Below, in pieces: positions 5,951 to 10,972 of a stretch of DNA of 10,972 nucleotides (positions are counted from its first letter, which is position 1; each line of letters begins with the position of its first letter). Both the position numbers and the translations under genes were made by a program. The notes under the pieces were generated by a model. The model was not told the origin of the DNA, made no database searches, and saw only the letters and a program-made list of their open reading frames with translations. This DNA is from Clostridia bacterium (GTDB lineage: Bacteria > Bacillota > Clostridia > Christensenellales > UBA1242). The stretch lies in contig JAFQBZ010000096.1 of NCBI GenBank assembly GCA_017399515.1, positions 1 through 10,972 of the forward strand, given 5' to 3'.

Positions 5951-7324
5951 TTACCCCACTATAATTTTTGCACTAACATATTCAATTGCTGAATTTGTTT
6001 CTTTTATTTTAAATGCAAGTGGAATGGTAAGCATACCTAATCTTCCAATATACATTAAAACAATTATTACTAATTTTGACATTACTGAAAGCATTGGTGT
6101 TATTCCAAAACTGAGGCCCACCGTGCAAATTGAAGAAATAACCTCATAAATAATGCTGTTAAGAGAATAAGCACCACCTTCAAAAATATAAATTAAAGTT
6201 GTTCCAACAAAAAGCAATAACACAGCAATAAGCACAATTCTAATTGCTTTTGTTAAAACTTTATGTAATATTTTTTGTCCACGATAAAGTATATTTCCAT
6301 TTTGGTCTTGGTTTTTAACCATTAAAAGCAACAAAATGAAGAATGTTGTGGTTTTGATACCACCAGCAATCGACATTGGCGAACCGCCAATAAACATTAA
6401 AATTGAACTGAACATAAATGAAATTTGTGTCATGTCAGCCTGATTAAAAGTTGCAAAACCAGCCGTTCTTGTGGTTATGCTTTGAAAGAAACTGTTTGTA
6501 ATTTTATCAAATGTTGACATTGAGCCAATGGTTGAAGTATTGTTCCATTCTGCAATCATAAACACACCTGCACCAAGAAGAATAAGCACTGTTGTCATGA
6601 TAAGCACAATTCTTGTGTGTGTTGGCATTTTTCTAGCCTTATTCTTTCTGCTGAAAATGTCTAAAATAACAATAAAACCAATTCCACCAGCCACAATTAA
6701 AAACATAACCGGAATAAGCACAAGTGCATCACTTGCAAAATATGAAAGGTTTGAAAAGTCAGGAGTTGCAGCCCCAAGCGGGTCAATTCCTGCGTTACAG
6801 AATGCAGAAATTGCTAAAAACAACGCCTTAAAACAACCTGACCAAAAACCACCTGAAAATTTAATCATGCTTGGTGCAAGCATTAAAAAGCCTGCAAACT
6901 CACAAATTGCTGTGATTAAAAGAATTTGCTTAACGGTTTTAACGATGTCACCAGAATCTTCTTTGTTTAAAGATTCTTGAAGTGTGATTTTTGTTTGATA
7001 GTCAATTTTCTTGCCAATAAACATAAACAAAAGTGCTGTCATTGTGACAAAGCCAAGCCCACCAAACTGAACCAAAAGCATAACCACAAACTCACCAAAA
7101 AGCGAAAATTGCACAGCAATATCAACCGTCATTAAACCGGTAACACAAACCGATGTTGTTGATGAAAAAAGTGCATCAACAAATGAAAGCCACTTTCCAT
7201 CTGTGTTTGAAATTGGAAGACAGAGCAAAAATGCCCCAATTAAAATTAGGGCAGCAAAACCCAGCAAAATATATTTTGCTGGTGTCATTTTAAAAATTTG
7301 TTTAACTTTTGAGTTTGAATTCAT
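5951..7324 (-). CDS. ktrB: Ktr/Trk potassium channel membrane subunit (KtrB)
   Basis: This 457-residue, highly hydrophobic protein is the K+-conducting membrane subunit. The four pore-loop repeats of the SKT family are visible, with selectivity-filter glycines G63 (TTSVCVTGL), G179 (SAFCNAGID), G289 (TTRTAGFATF) and G403 (SSICTVGLSF). The gating loop IGGSPMSIAGGIKTTT (312-326) and MYIGRLGMLTIPL near the C-terminus are typical of KtrB. It would form a dimer gated by the KtrA ring encoded 3 bp downstream. Unlike its neighbours it has no ribosome binding site: the bases before ATG are TAATATGTATTT. The internal M13 also lacks one. The promoter described at 7331-7359 would put the start codon at +1, so the mRNA may be leaderless. 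Confidence 0.93.
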   Translation of the reverse strand: MNSNSKVKQIFKMTPAKYILLGFAALILIGAFLLCLPISNTDGKWLSFVDALFSSTTSVCVTGLMTVDIAVQFSLFGEFVVMLLVQFGGLGFVTMTALLFMFIGKKIDYQTKITLQESLNKEDSGDIVKTVKQILLITAICEFAGFLMLAPSMIKFSGGFWSGCFKALFLAISAFCNAGIDPLGAATPDFSNLSYFASDALVLIPVMFLIVAGGIGFIVILDIFSRKNKARKMPTHTRIVLIMTTVLILLGAGVFMIAEWNNTSTIGSMSTFDKITNSFFQSITTRTAGFATFNQADMTQISFMFSSILMFIGGSPMSIAGGIKTTTFFILLLLMVKNQDQNGNILYRGQKILHKVLTKAIRIVLIAVLLLFVGTTLIYIFEGGAYSLNSIIYEVISSICTVGLSFGITPMLSVMSKLVIIVLMYIGRLGMLTIPLAFKIKETNSAIEYVSAKIIVG

Positions 7325-7330
7325 AAATAC

Positions 7331-7359
7331 ATATTAACATAAAAGCGATTTTTAGCAAA
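7331..7359 (-). promoter_or_regulatory. ktrB promoter, extended -10
   Basis: The minus strand shows TGTTAATAT, a TAATAT -10 (7331-7336) with the TGn extension, and 17 bp upstream a weak -35 TTTGCT (7354-7359). Standard spacing puts +1 at 7324, the A of the ktrB ATG. Two direct copies of TTAATCAA exactly 10 bp apart (7419-7426 and 7429-7436) lie about 85-100 bp upstream and could be regulator sites, or chance in AT-rich DNA. Confidence 0.5.
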
Positions 7360-7446
7360 ATGCTTTTTCGGTTAATTTGAGTTAGTTGCTGATTTTTTGG
7401 TCAATTTGCTAATAAATTTTAATCAATATTAATCAAAATGACTATT

Positions 7447-8070
7447 TTATTTTTTATCAGCCATAACAACAATCGTGGTTGGTGCAAGTGAAAATTCATC
7501 TTCAACATAATCTTTGGTTTCAAGATGAATGTTTTTCCAGCCATTTTCTTTTAAAATGCTGGTTATTTCTTCTTTTGAATATTCATTGATAACATATTTA
7601 AATTTATCATTGATTGGTTCAATTTCTTCAATAACACCTTCACCTTCACGCAAAAACAATAAAATTTTCGCATCAGGTTTTAAATATTGATTTAAATTTT
7701 TGAAAAAATTAAGAACTTCTTGTTTTGACAAATGTTGCAAAACATAGGCAACCACAATACCATCGAATTTTTTATTCTGCAAAATTTCGAGATTGCAAAT
7801 ATCGCCAACAATAAAATCTATTCCTTTAAAATTTGCTTTTGCAATATCAATCATTTTCGAAGAAAAGTCAACACCGGTAACTTTAAACCCTTTCTGTGAC
7901 ATATAGTTTGAGTAATGCCCCATTCCGCAGCCAAGGTCTAAAATTTCATTTTTCAAACCATTTAAAAATTTATCAAAATAAACAAGGTCAGTCGTGTCAT
8001 CTTTATAAAGTTCGAAATATTTTTCTGCAATCGCATTGTGTGCAAGTTTTGTTTCTTCTTTGTTGTTCAT
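7447..8070 (-). CDS. Class I SAM-dependent methyltransferase
   Basis: The 207-residue protein has the Rossmann-like methyltransferase motifs in order: motif I ILDLGCGMGHYS (43-54), the acidic residue after strand 2 in VTGVDFS (D68), DFIVGDICN (85-93), motif IV-like FDGIVVAYVLQHL (102-114) and LKPDAKILLFLREG as post-motif. It resembles the broad Methyltransf_11/25 group, which methylates small molecules, but no substrate-binding region can be recognised. The start at 8070 has AGAGG upstream. The GNAT gene ends 11 bp before it, so the two form a small operon. No clear terminator follows in 7325-7446, where the ktrB promoter lies. Confidence 0.88.
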   Translation of the reverse strand: MNNKEETKLAHNAIAEKYFELYKDDTTDLVYFDKFLNGLKNEILDLGCGMGHYSNYMSQKGFKVTGVDFSSKMIDIAKANFKGIDFIVGDICNLEILQNKKFDGIVVAYVLQHLSKQEVLNFFKNLNQYLKPDAKILLFLREGEGVIEEIEPINDKFKYVINEYSKEEITSILKENGWKNIHLETKDYVEDEFSLAPTTIVVMADKK

Positions 8071-8081
8071 AACATTCCTCT

Positions 8082-8492
8082 TTAATCAACATCATATTTC
8101 ATTCCGGCACCAATGCCTGTGTATGGTCTTGCTTTAAAGCCAAATTTTTTATAAAAATTTTCTCTGCCGGCAGATGCACCAAGATAAAGATAAGTGTCAT
8201 CATCTTTAACTAATTCATACCATTTGACAATTTCATTCATCATAAGTGAGCCTATCCCCTTGCACTGAAATTCTTTTCTTGTCACCACATCATAAACAGT
8301 AAAGTATGCACCATCACCAACAACACGAGCCATTCCCACAATTTTGTTTTCAGCAAAAACTGAAACTGCAAAAGCCGACATCTCTCTGTGTTTGTTTATT
8401 TTTTCATCATCTCTATTTCCCCAACCAACCGAATCAAACAATTCATTAAATTCTTCATTTGTTGGAAACTTTTTTTGAATTTTAAACTCCAT
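8082..8492 (-). CDS. GNAT family N-acetyltransferase
   Basis: This 136-residue protein carries the GNAT fold signature. Strands around VSVFAENKIVGMARVVGDG (44-61) and YFTVYDVVTRKEF precede the acetyl-CoA pyrophosphate loop Q76-C-K-G79-I-G81 (QxxGxG form), and GRENFYKKFGF (109-119) is the typical motif B. Members transfer an acetyl group from acetyl-CoA to an amine on a metabolite, drug or protein; the acceptor is unknown. The start at 8492 is an ATG whose ribosome binding site is weak (AGTGAGA). It is the first gene of a pair with the methyltransferase (11 bp apart). A candidate promoter lies 60-90 bp upstream. Confidence 0.88.
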   Translation of the reverse strand: MEFKIQKKFPTNEEFNELFDSVGWGNRDDEKINKHREMSAFAVSVFAENKIVGMARVVGDGAYFTVYDVVTRKEFQCKGIGSLMMNEIVKWYELVKDDDTYLYLGASAGRENFYKKFGFKARPYTGIGAGMKYDVD

Positions 8493-8515
8493 AATTTTCT
8501 CACTAATTTATTTTA

Positions 8516-8558
8516 AAAATGTAAAATTATTTTGAATGAATAAATATTTTTACATTTT
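8516..8558. repeat. AT-rich 11-bp inverted repeat upstream of the GNAT gene
   Basis: AAAATGTAAAA (8516-8526) and TTTTACATTTT (8548-8558) are perfect complements separated by 21 bp. The element sits between the end of the YqfO-domain gene and the GNAT gene. It could be a weak AT-only terminator for the upstream operon or an operator, since one arm overlaps the candidate -10. In DNA this AT-rich it may also be chance. Confidence 0.4.
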
Positions 8559-8583
8559 ATGCGTAAAATTTTAAATTATTCAA
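8554..8583 (-). promoter_or_regulatory. Candidate promoter of the GNAT-methyltransferase pair
   Basis: On the minus strand TTGAAT (8578-8583) and TAAAAT (8554-8559) are separated by 18 bp. Both are good but not perfect sigma-A matches. The predicted start lies near 8547, about 55 nt before the GNAT ATG. Confidence 0.4.
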
Positions 8584-8591
8584 TTTACCTT

Positions 8592-8912
8592 TTAAACTTT
8601 AATTAAAGAAATCACATTAATGCAAACTTCTTCATAAGGGTGATTTTTCTTTATTGCTTCAACAGCATTTTTTAAATCTTCTTCTCTGCATTGAAATTCA
8701 AGTTTGAACTCTGGAGCAAACTCAATTTCACCCACTTTGCCGAGATATGGATTCGCACCAGAAACCGGTTTCCAAGACGAGTTTATCTCATACCACGAAA
8801 GACAGCAATCATAATTTCCAACCTTACCAAGACCAAGTTCATATAACGCATTTTTAATGTTTTCTAAAGCCTCTTTTGGCAAGAATGTTTCAATTTTAAA
8901 AAGTTTATCCAT
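8592..8912 (-). CDS. Stand-alone YqfO/NIF3-insert domain protein (PII/CutA-like)
   Basis: The 106-residue protein matches the small domain found inserted in Firmicute YqfO (NIF3-family) proteins and also as a free-standing YqfO-family protein in many bacteria. Visible marks are an N-terminal KLFKIETFLPKEALENIK strand-helix, LGLGKVGNYDCCLSW (26-40), WKPVSGANPYLGKVGEIE (47-64) and the conserved HPYEE (91-95). The fold is like PII/CutA ferredoxin-like trimers; function is poorly known. No NIF3 dinuclear-metal domain is attached or adjacent. The start at 8912 has AAGGTGG upstream, and the HAD gene ends 23 bp before it. The family call is good; no reaction can be named. Confidence 0.8.
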   Translation of the reverse strand: MDKLFKIETFLPKEALENIKNALYELGLGKVGNYDCCLSWYEINSSWKPVSGANPYLGKVGEIEFAPEFKLEFQCREEDLKNAVEAIKKNHPYEEVCINVISLIKV

Positions 8913-8935
8913 AGCATTTCCACCTTATATTTTTG

Positions 8936-9508
8936 TTATTTTTTGAAGTTTTTAACTTCTCTGTAAATATCCATCCAACTGCTAACTTTAACAATATTTT
9001 TGGCTTCAACTTCGCGAATTTCTGGCTCTTTGAAATATAAAACTTTGATGTCTTTTCCCACAAACTGTTCAATGTTGTGCGGATTATCTTCAACCATAAT
9101 GTCAATTCCAAGTTCTTCGCATTTTTGGGCTTTTTTGTTAACACCCCAACAAATCTCATCAAACTCAATGCCAAGTTCCTGAAGTTTTGGCTTTGCTTCT
9201 TGAACTTCTTCTTCACGGTAAAACCCACGAAGTGTAATCACATATAACTCATGCCCTTCATTTTTGAGTTTTGTCAAAATTTCTTTTGCACCAACCATAA
9301 GATTGCTTTCTCTTGTGATGTTATCATAATGCTCTGCAAAAAAACGATTCAATTCTTCATCAGTCCAATCAAAACATTCTTCTTGCGAAATTTCATCTCT
9401 TCTCATTCTGTCTTTTCCAAGCACAAAATAAGACCAATAATCCGCATAAAATTTAGATGGTCTTTCAGAATCTAAAATAACACCGTCAAAGTCAAAAGCA
9501 ATTCTCAT
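8936..9508 (-). CDS. HAD-superfamily hydrolase, nucleotidase-like
   Basis: The 190-residue protein has the HAD motifs: motif I FDFDGVILD with nucleophile D6 and acid/base D8, motif II in VITLRG (T92), a lysine for motif III around NKKAQK (125-129), and motif IV VEDNPHN (E140, D141). The cap between motifs I and II is helical (about 15-75). The arrangement recalls the 5'(3')-deoxyribonucleotidase-like group, but no cap residue specifies the substrate, so only phosphatase activity is inferred. The start at 9508 has AGGTGAT upstream. It lies 34 bp after the ZIP gene and 23 bp before the YqfO-domain gene, probably in one operon. Confidence 0.86.
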   Translation of the reverse strand: MRIAFDFDGVILDSERPSKFYADYWSYFVLGKDRMRRDEISQEECFDWTDEELNRFFAEHYDNITRESNLMVGAKEILTKLKNEGHELYVITLRGFYREEEVQEAKPKLQELGIEFDEICWGVNKKAQKCEELGIDIMVEDNPHNIEQFVGKDIKVLYFKEPEIREVEAKNIVKVSSWMDIYREVKNFKK

Positions 9509-9542
9509 AATATCACCTTTTTATAAATATTAAGCCGGCATT

Positions 9543-10412
9543 TTATATAAACACCAAAACTATTCCAAGCAAGAAACCAACCAAAATTGCAAGCGCTGGA
9601 AGTTTGCTTCTAAACATAAGTATTGCTTCTGGAATCAACTCACCAAACACAACATAAAACATTGCACCACCTGCAAATGTTAAAGACAATGCCATCCAAA
9701 TTGGACTGATAAGCCCAAGTGAATAACCAAGCATTGAACCCAAAATGGTTGGAACACCTGCAAGTGCAGATAAAAATGTTGCTTTACACTTGTTCATTCC
9801 ACCAGCAACAAGCGGAACTGAAATTGCCATACCTTCAGGAATGTTATGCAACCCCAAAACGATAGCAAGAATAAATCCACCACCGGCAAAAAAACTGCCA
9901 CTGTACCCTGCATAAGAAGCACCAATAACCATACCTTCAGGAAGATTGTGCAGTGCAAGTGCGCACGACATTATCACACCAGCCATAAAGAGTTCATACT
10001 TTCTTGCAACACCGGCTTTGTGCCTTTGTAAATGAACTTCATAATGGTCAGAGTGAATCAACTCATCTAAACTATCAGCCGTTTGAGGGTGTTTCTTATC
10101 AATATGTTTAACTTCTTTGTTGGTGTGTTTGTCTATAACCATATTCAAGAAATAAACCGATAAAAAACCTAAAACAACACCAATAACAATAATATATAAC
10201 GGAATTTCACTTGAAGCCCCTTCTGGCATTATTGCTTCTGGAATCAGTTCGAAACAAACCACCGAAAGCATTACACCGCCAGCGAAACTAAGCAATAAAC
10301 TAACAATTTTGCTGTTGTCTTTTTTAAATATACAGCCAAGCAAGCCACCAAGACCGGTTCCCACAACACCCGCTATCGCACTGATAATAACCACAAACCA
10401 AAAATTACTCAT
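9543..10412 (-). CDS. ZIP family metal (zinc) transporter
   Basis: This 289-residue membrane protein imports divalent metal ions, usually Zn2+. It shows about eight hydrophobic segments, with the two metal-site motifs HNLPEG (155-160) and HNIPEG (189-194) in the fourth and fifth. ELIPEA occurs at 55-60 and again at 258-263. The cytoplasmic loop at about 94-140 is His-rich (H96, H103, H108, H120, H123, H127, H131), as in many ZIPs, and probably binds metal. The frame extends upstream to a TTG at 10436, but the ATG at 10412 has GGGAGAG five bases before it and yields the standard N-terminus. It is first in the operon with the HAD and YqfO-domain genes. It resembles ZupT/GufA-type proteins; metal choice is not readable. 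Confidence 0.92.
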   Translation of the reverse strand: MSNFWFVVIISAIAGVVGTGLGGLLGCIFKKDNSKIVSLLLSFAGGVMLSVVCFELIPEAIMPEGASSEIPLYIIVIGVVLGFLSVYFLNMVIDKHTNKEVKHIDKKHPQTADSLDELIHSDHYEVHLQRHKAGVARKYELFMAGVIMSCALALHNLPEGMVIGASYAGYSGSFFAGGGFILAIVLGLHNIPEGMAISVPLVAGGMNKCKATFLSALAGVPTILGSMLGYSLGLISPIWMALSLTFAGGAMFYVVFGELIPEAILMFRSKLPALAILVGFLLGIVLVFI

Positions 10413-10456
10413 ATAACTCTCCCATAATAACCGCAAAAATTTTTGTGTTCGCTTTT

Positions 10457-10485
10457 ATTATAATTTACCACATACAATTTTACAA
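10457..10485 (-). promoter_or_regulatory. Promoter of the ZIP operon
   Basis: The minus strand has TTGTAA (10480-10485), a 17-bp spacer and a perfect TATAAT (10457-10462), putting transcription start near 10450. The -35 abuts the T run of the terminator just upstream. No Zur-like palindrome was recognised. Confidence 0.65.
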
Positions 10486-10512
10486 ATAAAAAAGACTGGT
10501 TTTTCAACCAGC
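10484..10512 (-). terminator. Intrinsic terminator of the 82-residue gene
   Basis: On the minus strand CTGGTT-GAAA-AACCAG forms a 6-bp stem closed by a GNRA-type tetraloop, extended by a G-U pair, followed by C and six Ts then ATTT. It lies 33 bp past the stop codon at 10545 and separates this gene from the ZIP operon. Confidence 0.85.
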
Positions 10513-10544
10513 CAATTTAATAATAAGTGTTTTGAATTAATTTA

Positions 10545-10793
10545 TTATTCAACAACCTCTTTAAGTTGAGTAAATTTTCTTTCTTTAACACCTTCAACAA
10601 TAATTTCAAAAATTTCTCTGCTAACAGGCAAACAATTTGTGAATTCGCCATCGTCGTTAACAGAATCGGTAATCATATCACTAACATTTCTGTAAAGCAC
10701 ATATTTTTTCTTTTTTGTATTAACCATAATATAATCTACATTTTCATCGTCTACATAAACATAAAAATCTTCCCATTCATCACTAAAACTCAT
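10545..10793 (-). CDS. Small hypothetical protein, 82 residues
   Basis: I do not recognise this protein. It has an acidic, aromatic N-terminus (MSFSDEWEDFYVYVDDENVDY), a short basic stretch (NTKKKKYVLYRN, 25-36), then a C-terminal part with SREIFEIIVEGVKERKF that looks helical. There is no signal peptide, membrane segment or cysteine cluster (one Cys). The strand-rich first half and helical end suggest a small alpha/beta cytoplasmic protein. It is likely real: it has GGGGGA and AAGG before the ATG, ends in TAA, and is followed 33 bp later by a strong terminator. A terminator-like hairpin on its upstream side (10846-10873) suggests a single-gene unit, but no convincing promoter was found between them. 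Confidence 0.6.
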   Translation of the reverse strand: MSFSDEWEDFYVYVDDENVDYIMVNTKKKKYVLYRNVSDMITDSVNDDGEFTNCLPVSREIFEIIVEGVKERKFTQLKEVVE

Positions 10794-10845
10794 AACCTTA
10801 TCCCCCTAACATTTGAATTTCTAGTCAAAATAAATTAAGTAAATT

Positions 10846-10873
10846 AAAAGCAGTTCAAATGAACTGCTTTTTT
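10846..10873. terminator. Bidirectional terminator-like hairpin
   Basis: AAAAGCAGTTCA (10846-10857) and TGAACTGCTTTT (10860-10871) are perfect complements, so at least 11 bp of stem form around a tight loop. T runs follow in both directions: six Ts on the plus strand and TTTTAATTT on the minus strand. As all genes here run on the minus strand, it most likely ends a minus-strand transcript entering from beyond 10972. Confidence 0.7.
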
Positions 10874-10884
10874 GGCGGGAAGAC

Positions 10885-10941
10885 CGTTATCCAATCCTAA
10901 CACCAAAATCTATATTGGTGCTAGGTGGATTAGAATTAACG
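10885..10941. other. Long imperfect inverted repeat, possible structured RNA end
   Basis: Paired blocks are CGTTA (10885-10889)/TAACG (10937-10941), ATCCA (10889-10893)/TGGAT (10926-10930), CCTA (10896-10899)/TAGG (10922-10925) and CACCAA (10901-10906)/TTGGTG (10915-10920), with small bulges. No ORF with a ribosome binding site covers it. On the minus strand it is followed by GGTCTTCCCGCC and then the hairpin at 10846-10873, which looks like the 3' end of a structured RNA or leader. I could not match it to a known RNA family. On the plus strand the hairpin is followed by TTTTTATTT and could be read as a terminator instead. Confidence 0.4.
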
Positions 10942-10972
10942 TTTTTATTTAATAATAAAGTGATTGATTTTG

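Noticed and set aside
6528..6980. Plus-strand frame of 150 codons within ktrB
   Set aside because: It is the reverse complement of membrane-segment codons in a confident ktrB; no ribosome binding site or recognisable family.
7325..7446. Cyclic di-AMP (ydaO-type) riboswitch upstream of ktrB
   Set aside because: The spacer of 122 bp is AT-rich, shows no conserved riboswitch core and the promoter lies next to the start codon.
10413..10436. TTG start giving an 8-residue extension of the ZIP transporter
   Set aside because: The ATG at 10412 has GGGAGAG upstream, which the extension would translate through.
1..10972. CRISPR arrays, insertion sequences, phage or defence islands
   Set aside because: No regularly spaced repeats, transposase motifs, terminal inverted repeats or composition shift were seen; the genes are mostly metabolic or housekeeping.
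1..10972. Possible UGA recoding, since no gene stops with TGA
   Set aside because: All genes translate sensibly with the standard code, and a strong TAA bias is normal at this G+C content.

Overview
The window is AT-rich (roughly 30% G+C by eye). Every convincing gene lies on the minus strand, so transcription runs from high to low coordinates. Shine-Dalgarno sites of the AGGTGA/GGAGA type, sigma-A-like promoters, a Ktr potassium system and a flavodiiron protein suggest a low-GC Firmicute, probably an anaerobic clostridium-like or uncultured gut lineage. Nearly all genes end in TAA and no tRNA, IS element or CRISPR array was seen. This looks like an ordinary chromosomal segment, not an island.

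Layout in the direction of transcription: (1) right edge, 10846-10972: an unrecognised structured stretch ending in a hairpin with a T run; (2) 10545-10793: an unrecognised 82-residue protein closed by a strong terminator (10484-10512); (3) 10412 down to 8592: a probable operon of a ZIP metal transporter, a HAD hydrolase and a stand-alone YqfO/NIF3-insert (PII/CutA-like) domain; (4) 8492 down to 7447: a GNAT acetyltransferase and a class I SAM methyltransferase; (5) 7324 down to 4046: ktrB, ktrA and a flavodiiron protein (FprA), i.e. potassium uptake plus O2/NO detoxification; (6) 4027 down to 2592: a stand-alone tryptophan synthase beta gene (trpB) behind a consensus promoter and a leader with the marks of a transcription attenuator; (7) 2553 down to 1: a tight five-gene run of a VOC/bleomycin-resistance-like protein, CoaD, a nucleoside phosphorylase/nucleosidase-family protein, a MazG-like pyrophosphohydrolase and an HD-domain phosphohydrolase cut by the left edge.

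The strongest non-obvious signal is the trpB leader. It has an ideal promoter (TTGACA, 17 bp, TATTAT), a strong ribosome binding site, an 11-codon ORF encoding MFNSFIWWRKK with tandem Trp codons, a 12-bp perfect hairpin, and an intrinsic terminator just before trpB. The 13-mer TGGTATGTTTTGT occurs once in the 5' arm of the first hairpin and once in the 5' part of the terminator, so both copies can compete for one complementary segment. This indicates Trp-responsive attenuation of a lone trpB, suggesting control of indole-to-tryptophan conversion. The spacing between the Trp codons and the first hairpin does not match the simple E. coli model.

Secondary points: ktrB lacks a ribosome binding site and its promoter places the start codon at +1 (possible leaderless mRNA); the phosphorylase-family protein lacks the usual phosphate-binding arginines and may be a hydrolase; and the last three genes of the left operon together could take a nucleotide apart (NTP to NMP to nucleoside to base).
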